A DNA stretch of 64,000 bases, from NCBI RefSeq assembly GCF_001280435.1, contig NZ_LBIP01000019.1, positions 1 through 64,000 on the forward strand, read 5' to 3'. Position numbers and translations under genes: made by a program. The notes beneath the pieces were generated by a model. It was not told the origin of the DNA, made no database searches, and worked only from the letters and a program-made list of their open reading frames with translations. Source of the DNA: Mangrovimonas xylaniphaga. GTDB lineage: Bacteria; Bacteroidota; Bacteroidia; Flavobacteriales; Flavobacteriaceae. Each line of letters starts with the position of its first letter. Within the stretch, counting starts at the first letter, position 1. Below, in pieces: positions 1-11,000 of the stretch.

Positions 1-2
1 AT

Positions 3-111
<109 letters not shown>

Positions 112-115
112 TTGA

Positions 116-146
116 AGCCCCCAGCATTATTTTGCTGGGGCTTTTT
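116..146 (+). terminator. Intrinsic terminator of the rRNA operon
   Basis: A GC-rich stem (CCCCAGCA at 119-126 with TGCTGGGG at 133-140, loop of six) is followed by CTTTTT. It sits five bases past the 5S 3' end. Downstream, 147-359 holds no gene; only a weak 7-bp hairpin (241-263) without a T-run was seen there. Confidence 0.9.
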
Positions 147-359
147 GTTTTTGGGTACCTTGCCAAAACAATACCCTTCAAATAACACAAAAAATCTACT
201 CTTAAAGTGGGGGTTTTGCATTGAAGGTCTTTATTGCTTTAAAAGCGATTTTAATGCGCTTTTGAAGGCTTTAATAAAAAGAAGTATTTTCCTCTACAGA
301 CAAATAAAAAACTTCAGCCAATATTGAGCTTAGATCACCCTTAAATTTGGGCTGCCTGT

Positions 360-1184
360 TTATATTTTAAAAGTAATTACGGGACGCTTTGCGTGGTTGA
401 CCAGGTCTTCACTGATCGATCCATTAAAGAAATGGGCAATTCCTTGTCTACCGTGTGTGCTGATTCCAATTAAGTCGGCATTGATTTCCTTGGAGAAATT
501 AAGAATGCCATTTTCCACTGAGGAGTCATTGTAGATGTTCAAGGTGTAATTATCAAATTCGTAATCTTTGATGAAATCCAGGATACGCTGTCTGGCTTCT
601 GATGTTGGTATGAAATTGTTTGCGGTGTTAACCATTAACAAGTGCATTTTTGCATTAAATTCTTTTGCCAAGGTTACCGCTTGCTTGTAGGTTTCTTTGT
701 TGTCATTTTTAAAATCCGAAGCGAAAACAAAATTTTTTACCATGAAGTTGTCATGATTGTTTTTAATGACCAAAACAGGAATGTCTGAAGTACGTACCAC
801 TTTTTCTGCATTAGAGCCTATAAACATCTCTTTAATACCTGAAGTACCATGGGATCCCATAATGATTAAATCGGCATTGAATTCATGCCCTTTGTCTACT
901 AAATTGCTAAAAGTGCCATCGGTTTGGACGTTTTCATAAACTGTTATGCCTTCTAGGTAATCTTTTGAAAGAAGTTCCTCAAATTTTTGGTGCGCCAATT
1001 TCATAAAAAACATGGCTTCCGGGAGCTCACTAGGGGTGTTCATAACGTCTACTTGTTGCAATGGAAGCTCAAGCATATGGAGCAAATAAATTTCGCCATC
1101 ACGTCGTCGGGCCAATTGGGCTGCGACTTTCAAGGCGTTTTCGGCTTCGGCAGAAAAGTCGGTAGGGACAAGTATTTTTTTCAT
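360..1184 (-). CDS. Universal stress protein, tandem UspA domains
   Basis: A 274-residue cytoplasmic protein with two Usp domains, roughly residues 1-140 and 145-274. The first begins MKKILVPTDFSAEAENAL and contains the nucleotide-loop pattern GSHGTSGIKEMFIGSNAEKV. The second repeats it in weaker form (STHGRQGIAHFFNGSISEDL). Such two-domain Usp proteins are typical of Bacteroidota and are linked to stress survival; the actual ligand is not known. The open frame continues 24 codons upstream, but the ATG at 1184 starts the protein exactly at the first Usp beta strand, so it is preferred. It is divergent from rimP and shares the 1185-1335 intergenic region. Family certain, role inferred. Confidence 0.9.
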   Translation of the reverse strand: MKKILVPTDFSAEAENALKVAAQLARRRDGEIYLLHMLELPLQQVDVMNTPSELPEAMFFMKLAHQKFEELLSKDYLEGITVYENVQTDGTFSNLVDKGHEFNADLIIMGSHGTSGIKEMFIGSNAEKVVRTSDIPVLVIKNNHDNFMVKNFVFASDFKNDNKETYKQAVTLAKEFNAKMHLLMVNTANNFIPTSEARQRILDFIKDYEFDNYTLNIYNDSSVENGILNFSKEINADLIGISTHGRQGIAHFFNGSISEDLVNHAKRPVITFKI

Positions 1185-1243
1185 TGTTAGCATGTTAGTT
1201 GTTCTTCCTATAAAATTAAGAATAAAATTCGACATGCTATAGG

Positions 1244-1275
1244 TTGTGAAAATCAATATAAATGTTGTATATTTG
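1244..1275 (+). promoter_or_regulatory. Bacteroidota-type promoter of the rimP operon
   Basis: TTG at 1244-1246, 21 nt, then TATATTTG at 1268-1275: a full match to the Bacteroidota sigma factor consensus. The predicted transcription start is about 1281, giving a leader of about 55 nt that includes the hairpin at 1301-1321. Confidence 0.7.
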
Positions 1276-1300
1276 CCGCGTTGTATGAGAAAGAATTAAC

Positions 1301-1326
1301 GAGGGGACAAGGGGTCCCCTCTTTTT
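1301..1326 (+). promoter_or_regulatory. Terminator-like hairpin in the rimP leader (candidate attenuator)
   Basis: GAGGGGAC (1301-1308) and GTCCCCTC (1314-1321) form a perfect 8-bp stem with loop AAGGG, followed directly by TTTTT. By itself this is a good intrinsic terminator, yet it lies between the promoter at 1244-1275 and the rimP ATG at 1336, on the coding strand. It could be an attenuator acting on rimP-nusA-infB. No gene upstream on this strand needs a terminator here, since the stress protein is divergent. Confidence 0.6.
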
Positions 1327-1335
1327 ATACTGAAA

Positions 1336-1800
1336 ATGTTTAAAGACACTGTAAAGGAATTATTGGACAAGGCATTTGAAGAACGCGAGGACTTGTTTTT
1401 GATTGATTTTGATATTGTTGGAGACAACAACATCAAGGTTGTGATTGATGGAGATGAGGGGGTTCTTGTTGAAGATTGCATTTTTGTAAGCAGAGCTGTA
1501 GAGCATAATTTGGACCGTGAGGAGCAGGATTTCTCACTGGAAGTGACCTCGGCAGGGGCTACTTCTCCTTTTGTGCACAACAGGCAGTACAATAAGAATG
1601 TAGGTAGAATTTTGGAAGTTAAAACCAAGGAAGGTCAAAAGTTGGAAGGCATGCTTGCTGATGTAGATTCTGAAGGGATCACCTTGGAATGGAATGAAAG
1701 AGAAGCTAAGGCTGTTGGAAAAGGAAAAGTGACAGTTAAAAAGGAAGCTCAGCTAAAATTTGACGATATTTTAGAGGCAAAAGTTATTATAAAATTTTAA
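1336..1800 (+). CDS. rimP: Ribosome maturation factor RimP
   Basis: A 154-residue protein of usual RimP length, needed for late assembly of the 30S subunit. The N-terminal domain contains the family pattern VEDCIFVSRAVEHNLD and DFSLEVTSAGATSPF (the LEVSSPG-like motif, here TSAG). A C-terminal Sm-like domain follows from about residue 90. It is the first gene of the conserved rimP-nusA-infB operon; nusA follows after 12 bp. Its leader carries the hairpin at 1301-1321, which may set expression of the whole operon. Confidence 0.95.
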   Translation: MFKDTVKELLDKAFEEREDLFLIDFDIVGDNNIKVVIDGDEGVLVEDCIFVSRAVEHNLDREEQDFSLEVTSAGATSPFVHNRQYNKNVGRILEVKTKEGQKLEGMLADVDSEGITLEWNEREAKAVGKGKVTVKKEAQLKFDDILEAKVIIKF

Positions 1801-1812
1801 TTCATAGAAGTT

Positions 1813-3045
1813 ATGGAAAATGTTGCGTTAATTGATTCTTTTTCAGAATTTAAAGACGACAAATTAATTGATCGTGTAACGTTGATGGCGATTTTGGAGG
1901 ATGTGTTGAGAAATGCGTTAAAGAAGAAGTATGGTGACGATGACAACTTTGATATAATTATAAACCCAGATAAAGGAGATTTAGAGATTTGGAGAAACCG
2001 TGTGGTAGTGGCCGATGAAGATGTTGAGGATCCAAACCAGGAAATTGCTCTTTCTGAAGCTCGTAAAATTGAACCAGACTTTGAAGTAGGGGAAGATGTT
2101 GCCGAAGAAGTTAAGTTGATTGACTTAGGAAGACGTTCAATTTTGGCCTTAAGACAAAATCTTATCTCTAAAATTCACGAGCACGATAACACTAATATCT
2201 ATAAGCAGTTCAAGGAATTGGAAGGTGAAATCTATACGGCTGAAGTTCATCATATCCGTCATAGAGCAATTATTCTTTTGGATGATGAAGGAAATGAGAT
2301 AATTTTGCCAAAAGAAAAGCAAATTCCATCTGATTTCTTCCGTAAAGGAGAAAACGTTCGTGGAATTATTGAAAGCGTGGAATTGAAGGGGAACAAACCT
2401 GCCATTATCATGTCTAGAACGGCGCCTGTATTCTTGGAAAAACTGTTTGAACAAGAAATTCCTGAGGTATTTGACGGTTTGATTACTGTTAAAAACGTAG
2501 TGAGAATTCCGGGTGAAAAGGCTAAAGTGGCAGTTGATTCTTATGATGATAGAATTGACCCAGTTGGAGCTTGTGTAGGGATGAAGGGATCAAGAATCCA
2601 CGGTATCGTTAGAGAATTAGGGAACGAAAACATCGATGTAATCAACTATACGAACAACATTCAATTGTTTATCACCAGAGCGTTGAGCCCTGCAAAAGTA
2701 ACTTCAATTAAAGTAAACGAAGAGACTAAGCATGCTGAAGTTTTGTTGAAACCAGAAGAAGTAAGCAAGGCAATTGGACGTGGTGGCCACAACATTCGTT
2801 TGGCAGGTCAATTAACAGGTTATGAGATTGATGTGTACAGAGAAGGAGCAGAGGAAGATGTAGAGTTGTCAGAATTCTCAGATGAAATCGAAGGATGGAT
2901 CATTGAAGAATTCAGCAAAGCTGGATTGGACACTGCTAAGAGTGTCTTGGAAGAGGATGTTCAAGACTTGGTGAAGAGAACAGATTTAGAAGAAGAAACA
3001 ATTCTTGAAGTAATCAGAATTCTTAAGGAAGAATTTGAAGAATAA
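1813..3045 (+). CDS. nusA: Transcription termination/antitermination protein NusA
   Basis: A 410-residue RNA polymerase-binding factor. The order visible is an N-terminal polymerase-binding domain (about 1-125), an S1 domain (about 130-200, with [11 protein letters not shown] and [19 protein letters not shown]) and two KH domains ([12 protein letters not shown] near 255 and [12 protein letters not shown] near 320). A short acidic C-terminal segment follows. The long acidic repeat region of Escherichia coli NusA is absent, as usual in Bacteroidota. It lies between rimP and infB with 12 and 29 bp spacers and is probably cotranscribed. Confidence 0.97.
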   Translation: MENVALIDSFSEFKDDKLIDRVTLMAILEDVLRNALKKKYGDDDNFDIIINPDKGDLEIWRNRVVVADEDVEDPNQEIALSEARKIEPDFEVGEDVAEEVKLIDLGRRSILALRQNLISKIHEHDNTNIYKQFKELEGEIYTAEVHHIRHRAIILLDDEGNEIILPKEKQIPSDFFRKGENVRGIIESVELKGNKPAIIMSRTAPVFLEKLFEQEIPEVFDGLITVKNVVRIPGEKAKVAVDSYDDRIDPVGACVGMKGSRIHGIVRELGNENIDVINYTNNIQLFITRALSPAKVTSIKVNEETKHAEVLLKPEEVSKAIGRGGHNIRLAGQLTGYEIDVYREGAEEDVELSEFSDEIEGWIIEEFSKAGLDTAKSVLEEDVQDLVKRTDLEEETILEVIRILKEEFEE

Positions 3046-3074
3046 CAGATATAAGTTTATATTACAGGCAATTT

Positions 3075-5960
3075 ATGGCTCAAACAATTAGATTAAATAA
3101 AGTATTACGAGAACTCAATATTTCTATTGACCGTGCAGTTGATTTTTTAGAATCAAAAAACGTGGAAATAGAGAAAAGTCCGAATACGAAAATTTCAGAA
3201 GAAGTCTACGCAATCCTTTCCAGTGAATTTCAAACGGATGCCAGTAAAAAAGTGGCCTCCAAAGAAGTAAGTGAAGCGAAGCAGAAGGAGAAGGAAGAAC
3301 TCCGTGAAATTCGTGAACGCGAATTGGAAGAGAAGGCTAGAAAGGCAGAGGAGAGTAGACAGCAAGTGGTTAAGGCTCGTGTGGAACTTAGCGGTCCTAA
3401 GCAAGTTGGAAAAATAGACTTGGATGGTCCTAAGCAGGAAACACAACCTGAAGAACCTAAACAGGAAGAAACTCCTAAAAAGGAGGAGGAAGCTCCAAAG
3501 GTAGAACAACCAAAAGAGGAAACTCCGAAGGCCGAAACCCCTAAAGTTGAAACTCCAAAAGTGGAAGAAGCTCCTAAGGAGGAAGTAAAGGCTGCAACGC
3601 CACCTCCGGCACCAACTCCAACTCCAACTCCAACTCCTATTGAAGCAGTAGCTCCTAAAAAAGAGGAAAAAATATCCAAACCTGAGCCAAAAAAGGATAT
3701 TCAACCTAAAAAAGAGCCTGTAAAAGAGAAGAAGCAAGTGCAAGCTGATAAGCCAAAAGAATTCCCAGAAGGACGTGTTGAAACCAAATATCAAAAACTT
3801 ACAGGTCCTAAAATTGCCGGTGAAAAGATAGACTTATCTCAATTTGAGAAGCCTAAAAAGAAAAAAGAAGATAAAAAACCTGCTGCAGGTACTTCACAAC
3901 AAGACGCCAATAAGAAGAAAAGACGTCGCATTAGTAAGACTGGAACCGATTCAAGACCTAATAACTTCCAAAATAATAATCGCGGAGGTAACCAAAAACA
4001 AGGTGGCGGGTTTAAAGGAAAAGGAAAACGTCCTACTATTGTAAAGGAAGAGCCTAGCGAAGCAGAAGTACAAAAGCAAATTCGTGAAACTCTTGAAAAA
4101 CTTCAAGGGAAATCAACGAAAGGTAAAGGTGCCAAGTACCGTAGAGAGAAAAGAGAGCAACATAGAGAGCAGACTGAGAAGAGCTTAGAGCAACAACAAG
4201 CAGAAAGCAAAATCCTTAAAGTAACTGAGTTTGTTACTGCAAGTGAAGTTGCTACAATGATGGATGTTTCTGTTACTCAAATTATCTCTGCATGTATGTC
4301 TCTTGGTATGATGGTAACCATGAACCAACGTTTGGACGCTGAAACTTTATCGGTTGTAGCGGACGAATTTGGATACCAAGTAGAATTTGTTACTGCAGAT
4401 ATCGAGGAATCTATCGAAGAAGAAGAAGATAGACCAGAAGACTTGAAGCCACGTGCTCCAATTGTAACAGTAATGGGACACGTTGACCACGGTAAAACTT
4501 CCTTATTGGATTACATCCGTGAGGAAAACGTGATTGCAGGAGAGTCTGGAGGGATTACACAGCACATCGGAGCTTATGGTGTAACCTTAGATAGCGGACA
4601 AAAAATTGCATTTTTGGATACTCCAGGTCACGAGGCCTTTACGGCAATGCGTGCTCGTGGAGCGCAGATTACAGATATCGCGATTATCGTGATTGCTGCG
4701 GATGATGATATCATGCCTCAAACCAAAGAGGCCATTGCCCACGCACAAGCGGCTAACGTGCCAATTGTGTTTGCAATCAATAAAGTTGATAAGCCAACAG
4801 CTAACCCAGACAAGATTAAAGAAGGTCTTGCCAATATGAATTTATTGGTGGAAGATTGGGGAGGAAAAATCCAATCGCATGATATTTCTGCTAAAACAGG
4901 TCTTGGAGTTAAGGAATTATTGGAAAAAGTATTGCTAGAAGCAGAATTGCTAGAGCTTCAGGCTAACCCTAACAAAAATGCTACCGGTACTGTAGTGGAG
5001 GCATTCTTGGATAAAGGTAGAGGATATGTATCAACTATTTTAGTACAAACTGGTACCTTGAAAATTGGAGATTATGTATTAGCAGGTCGTCATAGTGGTA
5101 AGGTAAAAGCAATGCACGATGAAAGAGGTAAGGATGTAGTAGAAGCGGGACCATCAACGCCAGTATCTATTCTTGGTTTGGATGGAGCGCCACAAGCGGG
5201 AGATAAATTCAACGTATTTGAGGACGAAAGAGAAGCTAAACAAATTGCAGCCAAACGTACTCAATTACAGCGTGAGCAGTCTGTAAGAACTCAACGTCAT
5301 ATTACTCTTGATGAAATTGGACGTCGTATCGCTCTTGGAGACTTCCAGGAATTGAACATCATCTTAAAAGGAGACGTGGATGGTTCTGTAGAAGCCTTAA
5401 CGGATTCGTTCCAAAAATTGTCTACTGAAGAAATTCAAGTGAATATCATCCATAAAGGTGTTGGAGCCATTACAGAAAGTGACGTGTTATTGGCAAGTGC
5501 TTCAGATGCGATCATTATAGGATTTAACGTTCGCCCAATGGGTAACGCTAGACAGATTGCTGATAAGGAAGAAATCGACATCAGAATGTACTCGATCATT
5601 TATGATGCCATCAATGATCTTAAGGATGCAATGGAAGGTATGTTATCTCCAGAGCTTAAAGAAGAGATTACTGGTACGGCCGAGATCAGAGAACTGTTCA
5701 AAGTTTCTAAAGTGGGAACTATTGCTGGATGTATGGTAACCAACGGAAAAATCTTGAGAAATGCAGGTGTGCGTTTAATTAGAGATGGCGTGGTGGTTTA
5801 CACTGGAGAATTGGCTTCCTTGAAACGTTTCAAAGATGACGTTAAAGAAGTAAGCAAAGGATACGATTGTGGTATGCAGGTTAAAAACTATAACGACATT
5901 AGAGAAGGTGACATTATAGAAGCATTCCAAGAAGTAGAAGTGAAGAAAAAATTGAAGTAA
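3075..5960 (+). CDS. infB: Translation initiation factor IF-2
   Basis: A 961-residue GTPase that brings initiator tRNA to the 30S subunit. Residues 1-60 form an IF2-N domain. Residues about 75-380 are a long charged, proline-rich linker (PKEE and TPTPTP repeats, then arginine and glycine-rich stretches). A second IF2-N segment lies near 390-440. The GTPase domain shows GHVDHGKTS (about 469), DTPGHEAF (about 515) and NKVD (about 569). Domains II to IV fill the remainder. A bidirectional terminator follows at 5991-6010. The linker contains a (CCAACT)4 tract. Shadow frames on both strands in the linker are artefacts of low complexity. Confidence 0.98.
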   Translation: MAQTIRLNKVLRELNISIDRAVDFLESKNVEIEKSPNTKISEEVYAILSSEFQTDASKKVASKEVSEAKQKEKEELREIRERELEEKARKAEESRQQVVKARVELSGPKQVGKIDLDGPKQETQPEEPKQEETPKKEEEAPKVEQPKEETPKAETPKVETPKVEEAPKEEVKAATPPPAPTPTPTPTPIEAVAPKKEEKISKPEPKKDIQPKKEPVKEKKQVQADKPKEFPEGRVETKYQKLTGPKIAGEKIDLSQFEKPKKKKEDKKPAAGTSQQDANKKKRRRISKTGTDSRPNNFQNNNRGGNQKQGGGFKGKGKRPTIVKEEPSEAEVQKQIRETLEKLQGKSTKGKGAKYRREKREQHREQTEKSLEQQQAESKILKVTEFVTASEVATMMDVSVTQIISACMSLGMMVTMNQRLDAETLSVVADEFGYQVEFVTADIEESIEEEEDRPEDLKPRAPIVTVMGHVDHGKTSLLDYIREENVIAGESGGITQHIGAYGVTLDSGQKIAFLDTPGHEAFTAMRARGAQITDIAIIVIAADDDIMPQTKEAIAHAQAANVPIVFAINKVDKPTANPDKIKEGLANMNLLVEDWGGKIQSHDISAKTGLGVKELLEKVLLEAELLELQANPNKNATGTVVEAFLDKGRGYVSTILVQTGTLKIGDYVLAGRHSGKVKAMHDERGKDVVEAGPSTPVSILGLDGAPQAGDKFNVFEDEREAKQIAAKRTQLQREQSVRTQRHITLDEIGRRIALGDFQELNIILKGDVDGSVEALTDSFQKLSTEEIQVNIIHKGVGAITESDVLLASASDAIIIGFNVRPMGNARQIADKEEIDIRMYSIIYDAINDLKDAMEGMLSPELKEEITGTAEIRELFKVSKVGTIAGCMVTNGKILRNAGVRLIRDGVVVYTGELASLKRFKDDVKEVSKGYDCGMQVKNYNDIREGDIIEAFQEVEVKKKLK
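3612..3635 (+). repeat. (CCAACT)4 hexanucleotide repeat inside infB
   Basis: Four exact copies of CCAACT encode a TP dipeptide tract in the IF-2 linker. The unit is a multiple of three, so a change in copy number would alter linker length without a frameshift. Confidence 0.8.
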
Positions 5961-5985
5961 AATTCAATTTGAAATTATACAGAAA

Positions 5986-6016
5986 TAAAAAAGCGACCAT
6001 TTGGTCGCTTTTTTAT
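5986..6016. terminator. Bidirectional terminator between infB and the SPOR gene
   Basis: AAGCGACCA (5991-5999) pairs with TGGTCGCTT (6002-6010); A-tract upstream and T-tract downstream make it work on both strands. It separates two convergent genes. Confidence 0.9.
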
Positions 6017-6033
6017 TATCATGTGTTTTGGGA

Positions 6034-6420
6034 TTATTTAATCTCGCTTTTTGGTTGGAAGATAAAAGCATTAGGGTAGTTTGCCTTTACTTTTATAAGG
6101 GCTTTATCAGCTTCCAAACGGCTTCTAAATGCACCTACTTGAATTTTGTAATGTGGAGTGTCATATTCCATACTTACTGGTATATCCTCATAGGTATCGC
6201 GAAACTCTGATCTTGCTTTCTCCGCACCTGCACGGTTACCCGAAAATATTTGAATTTTATATAGCTTAACGGTGTTAACATCCTTTTTGAATTCCAAAAG
6301 TTTGGTAATTTCATTGCTCTTATCCACCGTTACAATTCCTTGTTGTGCATGTATGTAGGAAACAGCTCCTAAAAATAAGCAGAAACCTAGTAGTGCTTTT
6401 TTCGTATTTTTGTGAGTCAT
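6034..6420 (-). CDS. Secreted SPOR-domain protein
   Basis: A 128-residue exported protein. Residues 1-25 are a signal peptide ending SYIHAQ. Residues about 50-125 form a SPOR domain, seen from YKIQIFSG, the middle VSMEYDTPHYKIQVGAFRS and the final alpha-beta unit with NAFIFQ. SPOR domains bind denuded peptidoglycan glycan strands, often at division sites; here there is no membrane anchor, so it is probably a free periplasmic protein. It is monocistronic and convergent with infB. The -7-like box TATTTTAG lies only 4 nt before its ATG. Confidence 0.85.
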   Translation of the reverse strand: MTHKNTKKALLGFCLFLGAVSYIHAQQGIVTVDKSNEITKLLEFKKDVNTVKLYKIQIFSGNRAGAEKARSEFRDTYEDIPVSMEYDTPHYKIQVGAFRSRLEADKALIKVKANYPNAFIFQPKSEIK

Positions 6421-6424
6421 GATT

Positions 6425-6432
6425 CTAAAATA
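6425..6432 (-). promoter_or_regulatory. -7 box of the SPOR gene
   Basis: On the minus strand this reads TATTTTAG, one mismatch from TAnnTTTG. Only 4 nt separate it from the ATG at 6420, so the mRNA would be leaderless or nearly so. No good -33 element was seen. Confidence 0.4.
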
Positions 6433-6624
6433 GTTTAAAATGAATGGTTTATTTGGGTGTAAATGATTTAGTATTATGGATTTACTTGCGGCTAAAATAT
6501 GAAAATATTTTCTAGAAACAGGTCGTCTTATACATTATTATATATGGGTAATTTAGCTTATTTAGAATGCGTATAAATTATCAGTTAACACTTCTGTAAC
6601 ATTTTTAGAATCCACTTTAAATGT

Positions 6625-6632
6625 TACTTTTG
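6625..6632 (+). promoter_or_regulatory. -7 box of the act-cox operon
   Basis: TACTTTTG matches TAnnTTTG and lies in the 250-bp space before actA. No clear TTG is found at the right distance upstream, so the site is only probable. It is the only good -7 match close to the operon start. Confidence 0.45.
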
Positions 6633-6714
6633 TGCGAGATTTTTATAACTGTATTTTTTTCTTTTTTGAATGAAAAAATCATACCAAAGTTTGGAAGATA
6701 ATTCAACTATTAAT

Positions 6715-8007
6715 ATGAAACAGGTGATATACCGTAAATTGACCTCAAAGATTATTCGATTAGGGTTTATTGTTTTACTCACGTTTTCAACGTCTCTTAA
6801 GGCGCAAGAAGGAGATCCTGCGAAGGGGAAATCCTTGTTCAATACCAATTGTGCTGCTTGTCATAACTTAGACAAGCAAATGACAGGTCCTGCCTTGAGG
6901 AATGTGGAAGCTAGATTGGCAGATGACCATGGATTGGATCGTGAGTGGCTTAAGTCGTGGATTCGTAACAGTGCTGGATTGATTAAGTCTGGCGATTCTT
7001 ATGCAAATCAAATTTTTGCAGAATTTAATAATACGCCAATGACGGCGTTTGCAACGTTAAGCGATCAGGATATAGCTGATATCTTAGCGTATACTGCTCA
7101 AGAAAAAGTTGAGCCTAAAGTAGACGTTGCTACCACAGGTGGAGGTGCTACTCAAGCTTCTGGTTCAGGTATTTCAAATGAAATTATTTTAGGAGCTTTA
7201 GCATTATTGTTTGCCTTGTTGGCAATGGCTTTGATTTTGGTGAGACAAACCTTAAACAAGTTTGCTGAAGCTAAAGGTGTAGATGTAACTGGTGGAGAAA
7301 CTAGATTGCCATTATGGAAAGCCTTTGTTAAAAACCAATTCTTGGTTTTGGTAACTGCTATCTTTTTATTGTTGGCTAGTGCTTACTTTGTGTACGGTTA
7401 CTTAATGCAAGTAGGTGTAGATCAAGGATACCAACCAGTGCAGCCAATTCACTTCTCGCACAAAATTCACGCAGGTGACAACGGTATCGATTGTAAATAC
7501 TGTCACTCTTCTGCTCGTGTAAGTAAAACTTCAGGGATTCCATCTCTAAACGTTTGTATGAACTGTCACAAGTCTATTTACGAATATAACGGGGAAACTA
7601 CCGTAGAACACAGCAAAGAGTTTTACGATGGTGAAATCCAAAAACTATATGCAGCTGCAGGATGGAGTGATGCTGACCAAAAATACACTGGTGAGTCACA
7701 ACCTGTAAAATGGGTGAGAATTCACAATCTTCCAGATTTTGCATATTTCAACCACTCGCAACACGTTTCTGTTGGAGGAATCCAATGTCAAACTTGTCAC
7801 GGACCAGTTGAAGAAATGGAAGTAATGTACCAACATGCTCCTTTAACAATGGGTTGGTGTATCAACTGTCACAGAGAGACAGAGGTGAAAGTTCAGGATA
7901 ATGAGTACTATGCTAAAATCCATGAGCAATTGTCTAAAAAGTACGGAGTGGAAAAACTTACTGCTGCTCAAATGGGTGGTCTAGAATGTGGTAAGTGTCA
8001 TTATTAA
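6715..8007 (+). CDS. actA: Alternative complex III multiheme cytochrome c subunit ActA, fused to a monoheme domain
   Basis: Heme subunit of quinol:cytochrome c/oxidase oxidoreductase. With the ATG at 6715 it has 430 residues, and MKQVIYRKL starts a normal signal/anchor segment ending SLKAQ; an ATG at 6670 would add 15 polar residues and is less likely. Residues 31-135 form a class I cytochrome c domain (CAACH at 46-50). Membrane segments lie at about 157-177 and 208-230. The C-terminal part carries five more sites: CKYCH (260), CMNCH (281), CQTCH (358), CINCH (382) and CGKCH (425). Six hemes in all: the five of canonical ActA plus an extra N-terminal one. First gene of the actABCDEF-coxBA operon. 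Confidence 0.93.
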   Translation: MKQVIYRKLTSKIIRLGFIVLLTFSTSLKAQEGDPAKGKSLFNTNCAACHNLDKQMTGPALRNVEARLADDHGLDREWLKSWIRNSAGLIKSGDSYANQIFAEFNNTPMTAFATLSDQDIADILAYTAQEKVEPKVDVATTGGGATQASGSGISNEIILGALALLFALLAMALILVRQTLNKFAEAKGVDVTGGETRLPLWKAFVKNQFLVLVTAIFLLLASAYFVYGYLMQVGVDQGYQPVQPIHFSHKIHAGDNGIDCKYCHSSARVSKTSGIPSLNVCMNCHKSIYEYNGETTVEHSKEFYDGEIQKLYAAAGWSDADQKYTGESQPVKWVRIHNLPDFAYFNHSQHVSVGGIQCQTCHGPVEEMEVMYQHAPLTMGWCINCHRETEVKVQDNEYYAKIHEQLSKKYGVEKLTAAQMGGLECGKCHY

Positions 8008-8036
8008 TTTATTAAGAAGTAATTCAATTATATAAT

Positions 8037-11000
8037 ATGTCATCAAACAAGAAATACTGGAAAAGTGTTGAAGAGCTTAACGAGAATAGCTCTATTGTTG
8101 AGACGCTAAAACAAAACGAATTTGTTGAAGAGATCCCGACTGATGAGTTTTTAGGAGATAAGGCCTCCTTGGAGAGTTCTTCTACAACACGTCGTGATTT
8201 CTTAAAATACGTTGGCTTTAGTACAGCTGCTGCTTCATTGGCAGCCTGTGAAGGGCCGGTAATTAAGTCTATCCCTTATGTAGTGCAACCAGAGGAAATC
8301 ATTCCTGGTGTTGCCAACTACTATGCAACTACCATTGCAGATGGATATGACTTTGCAAGCGTTTTAGTTAAAACCCGTGAAGGTCGTCCAATTAAAATCG
8401 AAAACAATGCTTTAGCTGCTGTAAATGGTAGTGCCAACGCAAGAGTGAACGCATCTGTTTTAGGATTGTACGATAGTTTAAGGGTGCAAGGACCATTGAA
8501 AGGTGATGCGGCTATCACTTGGAATGAATTTGATGCGCAAACAAATCAAAAACTTAATGAAGTTAAAGCTTCTGGAAAACAAATTGTGTTATTGACTCAA
8601 ACCTTTGCCAGTCCTTCTACTTCTGCGTTGATTGCTGAGTTTGCTGCCAAGTTTGGAAACGTTAAGCACGTGCAATACGATGCGGTTTCTGAATCTGCTG
8701 CATTAGATGCTTACCAAGCTAAATACGGTGAAAGAGGTCTTGCTAACTACGATTTTTCCAAAGCATCAACTATTGTTTCAATAGGTGCGGATTTCTTAGG
8801 AGATTGGCAAGGTGGAGGATTTGATTCCGGATATGCAAAAGGACGTGTACCTAACCACGGTAAAATGTCTAGACATATTCAATTTGAATCAAACATGTCG
8901 TTAACTGGTGCCAACGCTGACAAGCGTGTACCATTAACACCTACACAACAAAAACAAGCTTTAGCAAAACTTTATACATTATTGGTTGGTGGCTCTGTAT
9001 CTGTAGACTTACCAGAAGCCGTTGCTCAAGCAGTTGCAAATGCTGCTGCTCAAATTAAGAGCGCTGGTGCTAATGCTGTAGTTGTAACAGGACTTCAAGA
9101 TGTAAATGCTCAAACTGTGGTATTGGAAATCAATAGCCACTTGAAGAGTAAAGCATATGATCCTAAAACAACTATCAAAACTAGACAAGGTAACGATAAG
9201 GCTGTAGCTGCTTTGGTAGCAGATATGAAAGCTGGTAAAGTTGGAGCTATCATCATGAGTGGTGTAAACCCAATGTATACCTTACCTAATGCTGCTGATT
9301 TTGCTGAAGGATTAAAACAAACAGATTTGTCAATTGCATTCTCTTTGAAGAAAGATGAAACTTCTGCATTGGCACAATATATCGCTGCAGCACCTCACTA
9401 TTTAGAATCTTGGGGGGATGTAGAAATGAAGAAGGGATACTACGGGTTAACACAACCTACTATTCGTCCTTTGTTCGACACAAGACAATTCCAAGAAGCT
9501 TTATTGAAGTGGAATGGAAGTGCAACTACTTACCACGACTATATCAAGCAAACTTGGAATACGAGTGTATTAGGAGGAGCTTCTTTCAGTCAAGCATTGC
9601 ATGATGGTGTGTTTACCACTAACCACAGTGTTGTAGTGGAAACTCCAGAAGGTGCTCACCACGAAGACAAAACTTTCGTTGGTGGTATCATTGAAGATGT
9701 TGCTGAAGGATTAGGTCTTAAGAAAGAAGAAGAAGGTACTGTAGAAACTACTACAGCTACTTCTGGAGCTGCCGCAGCAAGAGCTTTGGCAGGTGCCACT
9801 TCTCAAGGAATGGAATTGGTATTCTATTCTAAAACAGGAATGGGAGACGGTCAACAGGCCAACAACCCATGGTTGCAAGAGTTTCCAGATCCTATTTCTC
9901 GTGTGTCTTGGGATAACTACCTAACGGTATCCAAGGCAGATGCTGAAAGCTTAAACTTGAAAAACGTACACGTAGCTACCGGAGCTTTGGATGGTAGTTA
10001 TGCCGATGTTACCGTAAACGGAACGACCTTGAAGAATGTTCCTGTGTTGATCCAACCAGGACAGGCTAAAGGAACTGTTGGTTTAGCATTTGGTTACGGT
10101 AGAACTGAAGGATTGAAAGAAGAAATGAAGACTGGTGTTAACGCCTTTACTTTATACCAAGATTTCAATACAGTTCAAAATGTAACGGTTGCTGCAGCTG
10201 CAGGAATGCATGAGTTTGCATGTATCCAGTTGCACAATACCTTGATGGGACGTGGAGATATTGTTAAGGAGACTACCTTAGAGATTTTCAATACGAAAGA
10301 TAAATCTCACTGGAATGCTATTCCTATGGTGTCTTTGAACCACGAAGAAACCCCTGTAACATCTCCAGATGTTGATTTATGGGATGAGTTCGATCGTTCT
10401 ATCGGGCATCACTTTAACCTTTCTATCGACTTGAACGCTTGTACAGGTTGTGGGGCTTGTGTAATTGCATGTCACGCTGAAAACAACGTTCCTGTGGTAG
10501 GTAAAGAAGAAGTACGTCGTAGCCGTGATATGCACTGGTTACGTATCGATAGATACTATTCTTCTGAAGACTCTTTCGAAGGGGATAATGAGAAGAAAGA
10601 TAATATAGCTGGACTTGGAAGTTCATTGACAGGATTTGGAGAAATGGAGCATCCGGCCGACAATCCACAAGTTGCTTTCCAACCAGTAATGTGTCAGCAC
10701 TGTAACCATGCCCCTTGTGAAACTGTATGTCCTGTTGCGGCAACATCACACGGTCGTCAAGGACAAAACCACATGGCTTATAACCGTTGTGTAGGTACTC
10801 GTTACTGTGCAAACAACTGTCCTTATAAAGTACGTCGATTCAACTGGTTCCTTTACAACGGAAACGATGAATTCGATTATCATATGAATGACGATTTAGG
10901 TCGTATGGTATTGAACCCAGACGTAGTGGTACGTTCTCGTGGTGTTATGGAAAAATGTTCTATGTGTATCCAAATGACACAAAAAACTGTTCTTGACGCT

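Noticed and set aside
241-263. 7-bp hairpin AAAAGCG/CGCTTTT after the rRNA operon
   Set aside because: No T-run follows and the strong terminator at 116-146 already ends the operon.
3195-3794. 199- and 149-codon minus-strand frames inside infB
   Set aside because: They are reverse readings of the repetitive Lys/Glu/Pro linker, giving Phe/Leu/Trp- or Ser/Gly-rich low complexity; infB itself is certain.
10423-10812. 129-codon minus-strand frame inside actB
   Set aside because: Antisense to the conserved Fe-S region; composition mirrors the cysteine and histidine codons there.
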